From NCBI GenBank assembly GCA_014338405.1, contig JTDE01000028.1, positions 409,232 to 473,231 on the forward strand: a stretch of DNA of 64,000 nt, given 5' to 3'. The position numbers and the translations under genes were made by a program. The stretch's first letter is position 1. Every line of letters starts with the position of its first letter. Origin of the DNA: Paragonimus skrjabini miyazakii (lineage: Eukaryota > Platyhelminthes > Trematoda > Plagiorchiida > Troglotrematidae). Shown one piece after another: positions 1 through 11,900 of the stretch. Under the pieces are notes generated by a model. It saw nothing but the letters and a program-made list of their open reading frames with translations, was not told the origin of the DNA and did not search any database.

Positions 1-1405
1 AGCTGGGTTCCAAAATCTTTATCTTTTGCAGTGCTTTCAAATAAGGCCAGATCTTAACTGCAAGGAAATTTTCTTTATATAGTAACCTGCCCATTATATA
101 TTACAGTATTATGGAATAGACTTATGCGTTCAACATTAAGTAGTAGTAGCAAGTCTGATGGTGAATGATTCAGTAAGCGGAGAACTTTATGGGTAAGCAA
201 TTATTTGTTTCCCAGATGTCTGTAATGCACTGACAGTCCAGGATTTTGCTTTCTTAAAAGGACGACTAGATTGATATTGACAAGGAAGTGTTAAACACTT
301 CTATGCTGACAAATGTTCAAGATTTTACATTGTTTCACGTTAAAATGTCCATGAATTGCTAAGCATGATAACTAAGATCATTCCGCACCCTTCATAGAGT
401 TAGCTACTCTCCAGAGTTTGATACTGTTGGATTTGAACGCCATTGGGCTCGGTAGTTCAGGAACACGATATGAATGACAGAGTACTGGAAGTAAACAATT
501 GTTGTATCCATTTATTCTCGTAAAATCCGTCCGAACTGTTGTAAAATTAAGAGGCTCTTAACTCAGCTGAGGGGGCGTTTTTCAAGGCCATAGTGGTAGA
601 ATTTACATGACGAGATAGAAGGATCAAATCTACCAAAACCCATGGACAAATCAAAACAGACCGTAGTCGTAGGCAATCATTCGTCAAAAATCTTTACAAA
701 AGTCATCAGTGATTTGTGGCACACATAGCTCCTTTAGGAAGTTTTACATCATTCTGGTGAGGATTTCATAATCAATCATCTCCACCTAAAGAACGCAATC
801 CAGCGAGCTCTCTGCCACCCAGCAAAGTTATCACTTGATATTCCATTGAGTCTTCTTCGGATCTTGATTGGCGGCATCCAAAACGGATTAACCTGTCACA
901 GTGACCGAAGCCAAAGGACGCCTGCGCTTTAAACCATCACCCAAAGTGGCTTGCGCTGCACCACTTGCGGTTTCACTCACACACCACGTATCCGGTGTAA
1001 ACCCGAAGGAATAAAACCAGTAGGTGTGTGAATGAGGCCTTTGTGTCCAGCAGGCCAATGGTGGTTAGCCAGTTGAATGGCTAGCACGAAAAGTAAACCC
1101 TTATCTCTTGGAAAATAAACCGAGAGAGAGGCTGCAATGACACGATCTAAACTGAAAAGTAAGATACGTAAAGTGTAACACAAGAAGCATTTCGGTATAC
1201 AAGTGCATGTTAGTGCAATCTAGAGAGGATAAAGTTGAAAACTAAAACTCAATGTTGAACCACGAAAAGATCTGGCAAACGATTCATCATGCAATAAGCC
1301 AACAAAGCTCATGAAATGAATGGACAGAAGACCGCAGACACTCACATTTCTAAAAAGAGGAGCGGATTAGCTGGCCAGCGACCATGGTCTTGGTCGATGC
1401 AATAA
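1..1405. other. no gene seen; intergenic or intronic
   Basis: I find no domain, splice-supported exon or recognisable repeat here. The short open frame at 977-1183 on the minus strand is in the range expected by chance. A weak tRNA-like string near 590-640 could be a very decayed SINE but is not convincing. Confidence 0.5.
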
Positions 1406-2041
1406 TTAACAAAAATAAAATAGATATACTGATATGACATAACTGAGCCTAACATACTCGTTGTCTCCTCGCCGCCGGTGCACTATGAGCAGGTTGGTGA
1501 CCTTCTGATCCAAGTTAGCCAGCGCATTCGCGGCTGCACACATCGCAACGCCAAATAGTCATGTCACCACGACCTATGGCTCCGACAGTTCCCTTGCGTA
1601 ACACCCGCTTTTGTTCCCGGCCGCGAAGTAACTGCTCGTTGAACTCGCGGACGCCCGTCCAAATCGTATTCCTCCAGGCAGTCCGGTTCAATGCTAAGTC
1701 TTCCTAACATCTAAAATCAATTTTTAAACGTGAAGACCTACCTGCACAGCATCCTGGAATCTCAGCTTCTGACCACCACGATTTCGCTTACCTAATCTCA
1801 GTTGTCCATACAGCACCTGTGTCGGGATACGGTCATCGCCCATCCGACGGACGTGACCCAGCCAACGAAGCTGATTCAACATCAGCAAGACTTCCATCCC
1901 GTTCATGTCCGCTCGCCGCAGTACCCCACTGTTCGGAACCATGTCCAACCACCAAATGTCCAAGATGCGTCTTAGACATTGTAAATGAAAGTGGCTTAGA
2001 TAGCGTACGTTCCGTTGATACAATATCCACGTTTCACTGCC
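1406..2041 (-). pseudogene. LINE polyprotein, C-terminal region (broken)
   Basis: On the minus strand just after the gap the frame reads GSETWILYQRNVRYLSHFH, then LRRILDIWW, then LRWLGHVRRM, the typical carboxyl block of endonuclease-reverse transcriptase LINEs: a GAETW-like motif, CLRxILxIxW, and LRWxGHVxRM. Coding similarity continues through a WTGVREFNEQ segment (about 1620-1680). After a frame change near 1520 it runs as a CAAANALANLDQ segment to a TAA at 1406-1408. No zinc knuckle is evident in what remains. The first part of this block lies inside the gap. The opposite-strand open frames here are shadows. Confidence 0.75.
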
Positions 2042-2800
2042 NNNNNNNNNNNNNNNNNNNNNNNNNNNNNNNNNNNNNNNNNNNNNNNNNNNNNNNNNNN
2101 NNNNNNNNNNNNNNNNNNNNNNNNNNNNNNNNNNNNNNNNNNNNNNNNNNNNNNNNNNNNNNNNNNNNNNNNNNNNNNNNNNNNNNNNNNNNNNNNNNNN
2201 NNNNNNNNNNNNNNNNNNNNNNNNNNNNNNNNNNNNNNNNNNNNNNNNNNNNNNNNNNNNNNNNNNNNNNNNNNNNNNNNNNNNNNNNNNNNNNNNNNNN
2301 NNNNNNNNNNNNNNNNNNNNNNNNNNNNNNNNNNNNNNNNNNNNNNNNNNNNNNNNNNNNNNNNNNNNNNNNNNNNNNNNNNNNNNNNNNNNNNNNNNNN
2401 NNNNNNNNNNNNNNNNNNNNNNNNNNNNNNNNNNNNNNNNNNNNNNNNNNNNNNNNNNNNNNNNNNNNNNNNNNNNNNNNNNNNNNNNNNNNNNNNNNNN
2501 NNNNNNNNNNNNNNNNNNNNNNNNNNNNNNNNNNNNNNNNNNNNNNNNNNNNNNNNNNNNNNNNNNNNNNNNNNNNNNNNNNNNNNNNNNNNNNNNNNNN
2601 NNNNNNNNNNNNNNNNNNNNNNNNNNNNNNNNNNNNNNNNNNNNNNNNNNNNNNNNNNNNNNNNNNNNNNNNNNNNNNNNNNNNNNNNNNNNNNNNNNNN
2701 NNNNNNNNNNNNNNNNNNNNNNNNNNNNNNNNNNNNNNNNNNNNNNNNNNNNNNNNNNNNNNNNNNNNNNNNNNNNNNNNNNNNNNNNNNNNNNNNNNNN
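2042..2800. other. assembly gap (759 N)
   Basis: A run of 759 undetermined bases. It falls inside the LINE reverse transcriptase, between the first catalytic-region motif (FVDFTKAFD, just 5' on the minus strand) and the C-terminal block. The YADD catalytic motif should therefore lie in the missing sequence. All open frames that cross it are artefacts of N translation. Confidence 0.98.
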
Positions 2801-3902
2801 AAGTCGAACGCCTTGGTGAAGTCGACGAAGAGGGCATACAGGGGCTGGTTGCGTTCCTGGCTGTCGCAGGCTGTCGAGCAGCGAACTCCAGGTCGATCGT
2901 ACTCCGATTCGCCTGTAATCCACATTGCTCCTCAGTAACATTAGCCTCCAAAACTTCCGTATTCAGACAGTTCAGAAGGATTCGTGCAAGCACCTTGTCT
3001 ACGCAACTCAGCAGACTGATGCCAAGATATCTGTCGGGGAATTGCTTGCTACCCTTAGATCCAAACGAAAGTACTATCACAGCATCATTGCAATCTTGTG
3101 GCATCTCCTCGTACTTTCAGATGGAGTGAACCAGCTGGAGCAGTGCACGTTCCAACGCCGGCCCGCCATTCTTCAGGATTTCACCTGGCAATCCATCTAC
3201 ACCTGCAGCCTTCCCGTTGCGAAGTTGACCAATCGCTCTTTGCAACTCTAATAAACAAGAAGCAAGAGCAAGTGAAGGCTTGATGAACTGTTGTGGCAGG
3301 CTGTTCACGGTCACCCAACCAATGGTAGCAAGTCGGTTTGGTAGGCTACCAAAGTGTTTGCGCCGGACGTTCATGATGTCCTCTGGCTGGGTGCACGAAC
3401 AGCCGGTATCCACGTCTACCACTGTTTTAGTGGACAGGGTAGACGGACTGAAGATCGCTTTGAGCGAATCGTAGAACTCCCTATGTTGTCGACAATCTGC
3501 GAAGCCCTGCATTCGCTCGCTCTGCTTCATCCACCAGTTGTCCTTGGCTCCGCGAACATGCTCAGCCAGCTGGCGGTGGATACTTCGGAACGTCGCCTTC
3601 TTCCCTTCATTGCCCGAGTCCACTGTGGGGATAGAAAACGCGGTATTCTTCCCTCGTACCAGTTTGGAGATAACCGCATTGCTGTCGTCAAAACAATCCG
3701 GACGTTTCTGGTGTTTGACAGCGACCGTTTTGATGGCTGCCACCGTGGTCATTTCCTTGATGAAATGCCACATATCCCCATGGGTAGTGGATACAGGAGC
3801 GTCGTACATTGAAAAGCAGTCTCCGTCTCGCAGTTTTCCAGTCGTTTGATATCCAAATTCTGCCGTTGTCCAGAGATCCACAATAAACGGACTCGCGTAC
3901 AT
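2801..3902 (-). pseudogene. LINE linker and reverse transcriptase N-terminal part (broken)
   Basis: The minus-strand frame starting at 3902 carries the linker (FRSIHRQLAEHVRGAKD, EFYDSLKAIF) and then the reverse transcriptase entry motif GKAAGVDGLPGEILKNGG at about 3170-3220. A stop follows near 3115. The same frame resumes at 3104 with YLGISLLSCVDKVLARILL and EEQCGLQANRSTIDL, the finger and palm motifs of LINE reverse transcriptases. A frame change then gives QPLYALFVDFTKAFD, containing the first catalytic aspartate block, and the sequence enters the gap. The stop and the frame changes mean no functional enzyme is made from this copy. Confidence 0.85.
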
Positions 3903-3904
3903 GG

Positions 3905-4905
3905 ATAAATAATTCAGTCCTGACCCGTCTATGATCGGTGCTATATTCAGCGCCGCGCCTCACTCGCGTGATACACACTTCGCGAATGTCGCGCTGTCGC
4001 ACAATTACGTAATCAAGCAGATGGCAATGACCACTTTGCGGAGGGGTCCACGTCATGTTGTCGCTCGCATCCAGCTGGAATCGGGTGTTCGTGATAGCCA
4101 GCTCGTGAGTAGCACACAGGCGGAGCAGATGATCACCGTTCTCATTAACTGAACCAATGCCGTAGGGTCCGAGGACTCCCGGTCAAGCTACTGAGTCGCG
4201 CCCAACTCGAGCGTTCATGTCACCCAGAACAAATAGCTCATCACTCACCGGCACCGACCGGATTGTGGCGGACAGTTGATCATAGAACTGATCCTTTGTA
4301 TCATCAGTGTGACACATAGTCGGACCATAAACACTAACAAATGTAGCACACTTACCTCGACCGAGTCGCAGGCGCATAGATACCATTCGAGGGCTGATGC
4401 CGTGCGGTTCGCTTATCATCAAAGCGTTGATGCGATCAGCGACTGCAAAACAGACACCATGCTTCCGAGCACCGTCTGTAGGATAACCTATCCAGTAGAA
4501 GGCGTATCCGGCACCTGCTTTCCGTAACTTACCTTGGTCCGCAAGCCTTGTCTCGCTGAAGGCTGCTACGTCGATTCCATAGCGACGCAGTTCCATCGCG
4601 ATCAGTGCAGTGCGCCGTTCTGGCCGTCCGCTAGAGCTGCATCGATCCAGCAGCGTGCGCACATTCCATGCTCCAACACAAAGCGTCTTGCGTCCCTGGG
4701 CCTGTTTCAGGTTGCTCTTCGGGTTACTGAAATTTGAGTCAGCATTATCTATTCGGGGATTAATACTGCAGGGACGGTATGAGGGTGAGTGATTGGCAGT
4801 AGCATATTTTCGCCTATCCACCCTGCCATGTGCAGCAGATAGGGCGACCCGGTTTATCCTGCGCGACGGCCGATGCAGTATGGTATTTGGTTTATGTTGT
4901 ATCAT
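3905..4905 (-). pseudogene. LINE APE-type endonuclease domain (one nonsense codon)
   Basis: The minus-strand frame from 4905 shows the exonuclease-endonuclease-phosphatase fold motifs in order: VGAWNVRTLLD, AAFSETRLAD (catalytic Glu), HGVCFAVAD, VSVYGPT, LGDMNARVG (catalytic Asp and Asn). An in-frame stop near 4183 follows. The same frame then resumes and contains LLDYVIVRQRD and STDHRRV, the last carrying the catalytic Asp-His pair at about 3930-3936. In this element class the domain nicks target DNA to prime reverse transcription. Apart from the nonsense codon the domain looks complete. It is followed by the linker in another frame. Confidence 0.88.
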
Positions 4906-5450
4906 CGTGGGTTTTATGGGCCTAGGATACTGCCAGGATGCCCAGACCTAGACAGGAGAGCGATTAGGGCCCTCAACCAAAGCCTTTGGCTCGAAAGCCT
5001 GTACCGCAAGTCAACAGGTGACGCGCGCGCACACGTACGCATCAGCATCAACCAATTAGAACAGGCTCCACAGTCACAACTCAAGACATTCGGCACATTC
5101 ACACAGAGATAATACTGCACAAACAAACCAATCACACATGCAGAGAATCAGATCAGGCAAAAAGAAAATAGCACACCGAACAAAAACACAACACACTGAC
5201 ACCATACACAACGAGGGCCTCACATTGGACAAATCTGCTTTTAGTCTAGCTGCTCCCCTTTGGCCAATCTGACATGGTTGAACCTGTAACGATCGAAGTC
5301 GCAGTCAGCACAGTCCGCCGAATCAAAGCAGCACACAAGCCTGACCACCACGCCAAGGTAGCAGAAAGGGTCAGGTCTTCTGCCCTGCGCTTGAACACAG
5401 GTGCTGTTTGAGCTCCTCCCGCAGTTCGAGGAGTATGATGTCAAGCCACC

Positions 5451-8053
5451 TATAGTCAGGTAAATCTTGTTCTTCTACGTACATTGTATCGAGGCGGAAC
5501 TCCGCTTTTTCACTCGTAAACCGTACCAACCTCATTTGTGAAAGATTTGTCGAAACGATATGCTTGTTGACCTACTCGCCAATAGACGTTTTATGGAACA
5601 CTTAAACTTACTAGTTTCTGTAGACGTCCTGTAGAATGTTCATACAAAGGCGAACTTTGTAAATTTCGTTAAGTAGTTTACAAGTGTATAACTGAGTGTT
5701 TGGAGTGTAACGTGGAAACAAATTGCACAGAGCTTTATATAGGTCTTGTCGGCTGCGCCGCATACGAACTACAATTCTAGGATCATGCCACCAAAACAGG
5801 TAAGGTTTCGACTGAGTTAATCGATTTCCAGAATGACTCGGGAAGATATAGATTTGTCCACTGGGTTAAGCCTTATAGAAACTCCATTACGAATATATTT
5901 ATCTCCACACAACACAGTTATATTGGAGAAGAGGCGCTCTTTGCTCTTATTTTTTATCTTATACTAGGTTACACAAATGGACCTCAGCAAAAATATCACT
6001 TTGCATCGAACCTATTTTTCTGTTCAATGAAACCGCGGAAGCAGTTTGTGTGTTTGGCGGTTACAGCAATCATGCCAAACATACTTCGTCTACAAGACAC
6101 AATGAATGGTAAAATTCCCCCCAAATTCTCATATCCCCATTTGACATTGGAAAAACGGATGTAATCCAGTTTCATAAAAGAACTAACCAGTTTAGGTCAC
6201 AAACTATGCTTCGTTCAGTCAATGAGATAAGCGAGAGAAAGCAGAACCCCCACGTGACAATGGCAGACTTCAGTGGAGGCATGACAGTTATTGATTGCGA
6301 TTAATGCGGGCCCCTCGAACCATTATTGTCGGCCTGACTACAAGCTGAAAAATTAAGAACGACAACCTGCATTTAAAGATACGTCTTAAGCTGCTAGCTA
6401 ATTGATTGTGTATACAAGGCTTTGGTGTCAGGAGTCAGTGCTATACTCACACAATCCCCGAAACAGAGTAACGAGGTTGAGTTATCTGGAAATGAGCCTT
6501 CTGGATAAGCGGATATTGGCTGCTTGCACAAGTAACTTGAAAAAGTTATAACCAACCGATTTTCCTTTTATCACACAATTAGCCCAAAGAGACTAACAAA
6601 AGTATGATAATAATCCTACAGATAACTCAAATGTTTTTTCTGCAAAGGGCTGAATGACCCTTAACCTGATAAGTAAAATGATGAAAAGACGATCACTTCT
6701 TGTAAGGAGCATTAAATTTTGCATTATCGAACGCTCACCTGAAACGATTCGAGTGCCGCATATTTCTACGAGGCCGATAACTTAGCTGATCTAAGTAATT
6801 TATTCGTTCCACTGCTGCATAACCTAAACTCATGGTTAGCAGAGTGGACGTGAACCCACCGGATTTTTCATGCCCAGAATGTGCTGACTCAGCCATGTTA
6901 CCTCTTTTGGGCAATCAAATCCATGGGAGTCAGGACTGCTTCACTGTTACATCCTGGTCAATTTTGATTGACTGATTTACGTGGGTGAATGACGTCTTAT
7001 TCCTGTTTACCGGTTCTTACTTAAACGACAACAGAAGCTAACTTTATAAGGCAGATGAGAAGGCATTGACTATCACCAAAGATCTTTCGGTAGCTGCGAG
7101 TAGGGATAGATTCGTTCCAACCCGTAGGCAAGGAACAAAGAGACAATGTAAAAACGAACTTAACTGAGTTCAACTTTGTATACTTCACTGGTTCCCGGGG
7201 CCAGATTACCGAGTAAGCACATAAGAAAAATTTCGTTTAGTGAACGCCAGTAGGGGTCTCAATAACGACGGTTGTCATAACATTTGAAGCTCAAAACTAT
7301 GCAGTTCATTGTTAGGGTTAAAAATCTCGTAAACACTACTGTTTGGCAGCTTTTATGTACCTGTTAATAATTATTCTTGGCTCTGAGATATGAGACAGGA
7401 TATATTGGATATACATTACAGGACCGCCATATATTCGTTCAAACGCCTGATGGTAATGACCCAAACTAAGCAAAACAAATAGTCGAATTACGAGTAAGAC
7501 TTGAGCGAAATATAGTTGACTATTTCCAGCCATCCTCATTGCCCCATATCAGTAACCACGTTTACTTCATAGATCACATTCTCATAATCACTCTTATCTA
7601 CTCTGCGTCCGACTGAAGGTCAACAAGGAAATCATAGTGGAAGAGAGGCGGGAGTGACACAGGCTAATCAACGGACAGCTGCATTGAGTTCACAGAGACC
7701 AGTCATCATCCTACTTCGTACCTTCAGTCGATAAACTTCTTCATTAGTATAGAGTACTTGACGTGTTAGAGAACTAGATAAGGTTCACAGTGCATGGATT
7801 ACTTATCTAAATCTGGAAGGTTTTCGGTGAAAATGTGCGGATGAAAATTAACAAAAACATGTTCACTCGAGGTTGAAGTTAGCTGCTATCTTCGGCATAC
7901 AAACATGTTTGTTCTTACAGTGGAAACTGGAAGACTTGAGCCGCGTAATATGATTCTTTATCCATGGTAGAGAAAAGTGGCCTTGTTAAGGCAGCGAAAA
8001 GTAGTAGGTTCCCCTGTGTATTCGGTCGCACTCTGGAACTCACGGTGAATGAT
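5451..8053. other. no gene seen
   Basis: AT-rich sequence with only short open frames, for example 7336-7539 on the minus strand. I see no domain, tRNA-like box pair or repeat copy. If the exon chain at 8054-8900 is a real minus-strand gene end, the part close to 8053 would be its 3' flank. Confidence 0.5.
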
Positions 8054-8900
8054 TTAAGCAACATCAAGTTTCCAATACATGGGTCTTCTATAGATTTCAT
8101 CCGCAAGCTTGATAATAAAATTCCTGAGAGTGATCTTGAGGCGTTCTTCGATGACAGCTTTACCGTCACAGTATGGTGCAAATTCACGTTGGCAGCATTG
8201 CTTACTTTTTTGACCATGTCCTTTTTTCAAAATCTGGAAGGAAGCAAAACCTATGAAAAATGTCAGAACAAAGAAGACAAAGCAAACCCGCTCTTGTATG
8301 TCCTTCGAGTCAAATCAGAACTACCCTGCGACTTCTCTCAAACAACATAAACCGACAACATTGAAAATCTGTCCGTCTATGTTTTGAAAACTTACAAGAA
8401 CAGTACGATCAGCTAACTTCTCATGTGAAACCATGTGCGTCAAGGTAAAGATCTTCACCTGCTTTAATGCGATTTGTGCATCATCAGGTTTACCCGCCAG
8501 TAAAGTTGCTGGATACGCATGATCCTCTTTTTTTAAATTGCTTTCCGCTACTCGATGTTCTGACATACGATCGATGATCTACTGGTCCCAAAACCATACA
8601 ATTTAGTAGGTAAGCTCAATCACCTTGATATTCATCTCAGTTTTCTGAATCTTCCTTTGAACTGTTGCACTGTCTACGGAAATCCAGTGCAGGAAATCCT
8701 CACGTCAATCATTATCTTGTTTTTTTGGGCACTACGACAATTGGTCGCATTGCAAATCAAGTAGTATTATCAATGAAATCTAGATTTAACTCAAGTCAGG
8801 CTTATTTAACAAATTGCAGCACCTGAGGAATATGATTACTACCAACCACCCCTTCAAATACCGACACGATATATTCCAGTACCAGCTTCCGAACTTTGCA
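8054..8900 (-). CDS. Candidate 3' end of a multi-exon gene (four exons, unknown protein)
   Basis: Four minus-strand segments join with GT..AG introns and matching phase: 8900-8843, 8673-8624, 8578-8396 and 8233-8054 (stop TAA at 8054-8056). Introns are 169, 45 and 162 nt. The best sites are the donor CTT|GTAAGT at 8396/8395 and the acceptor with a pyrimidine tract CTTCCTTCCAG before 8233. The product would read KVRKLVLEYIVSVFEG, then ATVQRKIQKTEMNIK, then DHAYPATLLAGKPDDAQIAL, ending IYRRPMYWKLDVA. I do not recognise it, and there is no membrane segment. Upstream exons are not established. A 45-nt intron fits flatworm genes. Frames of this size can occur by chance, so the support is the phase-consistent chain, not length. 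Confidence 0.33.
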
Positions 8901-11900
8901 CTTAAAAGTACAAATAATTCCTTGAGTTACTGGCTAGTCCATTAAACTACAGTTTGTAAGTAAAAGTGAGTCCAATATTAGACAACTCTTTACTGAGGAG
9001 TTTTTTGTGGTATATCGCTTTACATATAAACAGCATAATCCGGCTCCCCTTTCATGCTCTGAGCTGATTCATAAAGTCAACTTTGAAATACAGCTGCGAT
9101 CATTCGGACATTTCGTGCGTGTTTGTGAAAACATGGAAGTTGTTTCATCCGTGTTCCACGAATGTAGTTATGATATTTACAACACCCAGCAATTGGTGCT
9201 TTGCTCCTTCCGATCTCATACTGACACATAGCAATAACATCAGTCTTTTTTGGACAGTTTGCCCCCCGAAGACTGAAGAATGCTTTGTACTCACTGAATT
9301 CCCTGTTAACTTGTACTAATACGAGGCGATTTCGCTATAGTGCAAAGGTCAGTATCGAGAAACTCAATCAATGGTTTAGTCAATCGAAGCTAGAAAGCAT
9401 TTACCCCCTCCCTTCTGGTAGGTTTTCACCACAAACCAAGGTGAATAAGTAGAAAACTTGCAAAAAATATAAATATTTTGTATTTTCTTTGGCTATACCT
9501 GTTCCACCATGGTCTGAGCCAGCCATGTGGAGCCTCGAGCCCATCATCTCTTGGAAGGCTGACCAAATACGTCACCCAGAGCCATATTTCACATTTAACA
9601 AGGACTGTACTTTTTGCTCATATAAGTGTGTGGTTGACGACAGCGAACTTTTGGTTCATTTTTGGACGGTAAGTTTTGAGCGATATTTTACCAATTGTCT
9701 GTCACTTAATTATTCCGCCGAATGCTCCCGTTGGTGACACCAAAACGGTTAACACAGAGTTCTGTGCATCGCGTGGTTTCAAATCTCTCGACAATATTAG
9801 GTTGGTCACCGACTGGTAATCGGTTTATCATAATTAGTGATATTGGTTTGCATCACCACGATGCTTGAAGTTATGGCTGAATTACTAACTCAAGCACGGA
9901 GTTGCGTATCGCAAAATACACCAACGAAAAACCGCTTAATGTGCGCTTATGCGTTTTCATTGTCAAACCATTTGCAATAAAAATGTTAATGAACAGTTGG
10001 TTTTTGGTTGCTTATCAGTCGGCCAAACACATGACATTTCATGTCGTCACAGTTGTCAAGCCGGCAGAATTAAAAGCACTTTGTCATACAATTACGTTAA
10101 ATGGTTTGGAAGTGTAGGGCAGATGACCCCTGGAGTTACCATCTAAGTAACGGAGGCTACGGCAACCGTATGGCCGAGACAAATATTTTTTAGCGCAAAC
10201 TTTTGGATCGCGCCACCGAATTCCGATTGCTTCAGCGGGAGACGAAAGACACTGTTTAATCACTTAGACTGGCGACAATGTAAGTAGAACATGGGCTGGA
10301 AGGCCAATTCCAAAGGGACTGGATGCTCTGAAGGAATGAGGTGCGCCAGAAACGTACAAAAAATAGATTTCATAACACCTTTACTTTGTAGTGTGATGTT
10401 CACAAATTGTCCCAGAGAGGTACTGGGTTGTGTGACCGACACCAGTGCGTAAAACGTAAACACAAAGAGAATTAACACTATTAGGCAACGTGTCTACGAG
10501 TCGTATGGCAACGACCGGGTCGTATCTGATCGAAGTTCACAGTTGTTCCGCACTTTAGGCATTTTCAACTGCCTAACTTATTCTACAAGTTACAAATTCA
10601 GCCACCGTCTGCCCACGGTAGTATCTTCGAGTGCTATCGGTTTCGTGTTCCTTTTCATAAATTCGTGCTGAATAAGGTTTCCCTAAAAGTGCCGACTCTA
10701 AGAATGCCATTTCATGTTCATAACCAAATGTATCAAACTATGATAGCTGGGGGTTATTCTGTTTGAGAAAGAGATCTTTAAAAAACTCAGTATACTGGTC
10801 GTTTCAAGTTTATTTTCTGTGACTACCTATCTGGAGTGAGTCAGCTGCACGACTATTCAGTCCCAGTTATGAGAACAAGGCTGGGTCATCTTTTTATCTC
10901 AAGTGTTAACGTTAGATTAGAACTAGCTATGCTCATCATAGAATAAGGGCTACCTAAGTCTACAGTTTCGTTAGCGGCATCAGTGGTATCATCCGCATAG
11001 AAAAGGGTAAATTTAGTAATCCCATGAAACCTAGTTTTTACTGACCTTGCCAAGAAAATAACTGTCGAATGACGTGTTGATGATGGTTCTATTGCAAAGC
11101 TATCCTTCTGACAGTATCTTGTCATTAATCTAAAACTGTATATTCCATGTGCAAGCTGATCTGAGTTTTCTGAGTGTACCTTCTGATAATCCTAGATTCA
11201 AACTCAGGGATAGGATATGCTAAAAGAGATATCAGACGGCTTCTGCAAGTGTTACGTTCGCAAAAAGACGGTATACCTTGAGGGAAATTACTTGCTTTTC
11301 CCTATTCAACGCCCGGATGTAGTCCACGCACTCGAATGTATCCTTTAAGGGATGCGCTACTATGTCTTCCCATGTGGGTTTTAGTAACTCCCCTAACTGT
11401 GCCATTTAGTGATATTGGGAGTTGTTCATTTCAGACATCAGACGCGATGACCATCCCTTATGAGACTTCAGTGAACCAAGTATTCTCGGTATCTTAGTTC
11501 CACTTGGCCGAATTCGTTAGGTCGTCACGGAATTAAACAAACCCTCTGTTTTTCGATTTCTTGCAGTTTACGAATTTCTCCGACTGATTGCATTGGGTTT
11601 CTCTTTTTCGTTTAACGTGATGCTGAAGGTAGACGTTGCACTCAAAACATCAGAAATTTCTCGCAAATTTATCCGTCCATCAGAATATTCTATGCGCCCT
11701 TGCTGGATTCTCCTAAGAATATGTACCACTTAGGCAAAACGATGCGAAGTGCGGCTTAGAATGGAAGTATTGACAGTACATAATAACCAAAGTTGTTTTA
11801 GAGTGTCTTCCGCTGTTATCTGACGATGGAACCAGATATTCGACAAATATATATAAATTCTTGAACTGAACTGCCAGATCATAATGTTTCATTTCATATG

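Larger units (their letters stand above)
1406..5450 (-). mobile_element. Degenerate non-LTR retrotransposon (LINE) with APE endonuclease and reverse transcriptase
   Basis: Reading the minus strand from high to low coordinates gives, in order, an APE-type endonuclease, a linker, a reverse transcriptase and the conserved carboxyl region of this LINE type. This is the usual single-polyprotein order for RTE/jockey-like flatworm LINEs, often annotated as endonuclease-reverse transcriptase or craniofacial-development-protein-2-like. The clade was not determined. The reading frame changes between the endonuclease, the linker and the later reverse transcriptase blocks, and in-frame stops occur near 4183 and 3115, so the copy is dead. 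The 5' limit (about 5450) is a guess from the higher-GC block; the 3' limit is the last stop of the carboxyl frame. Bases 2042-2800 are an assembly gap within the reverse transcriptase, which is common when near-identical repeats collapse. Confidence 0.85.

Noticed and set aside
1724..3129. Long open frames on both strands crossing the first N run
   Set aside because: Their length comes from translating N as X. Only the minus-strand LINE segments outside the gap have support.
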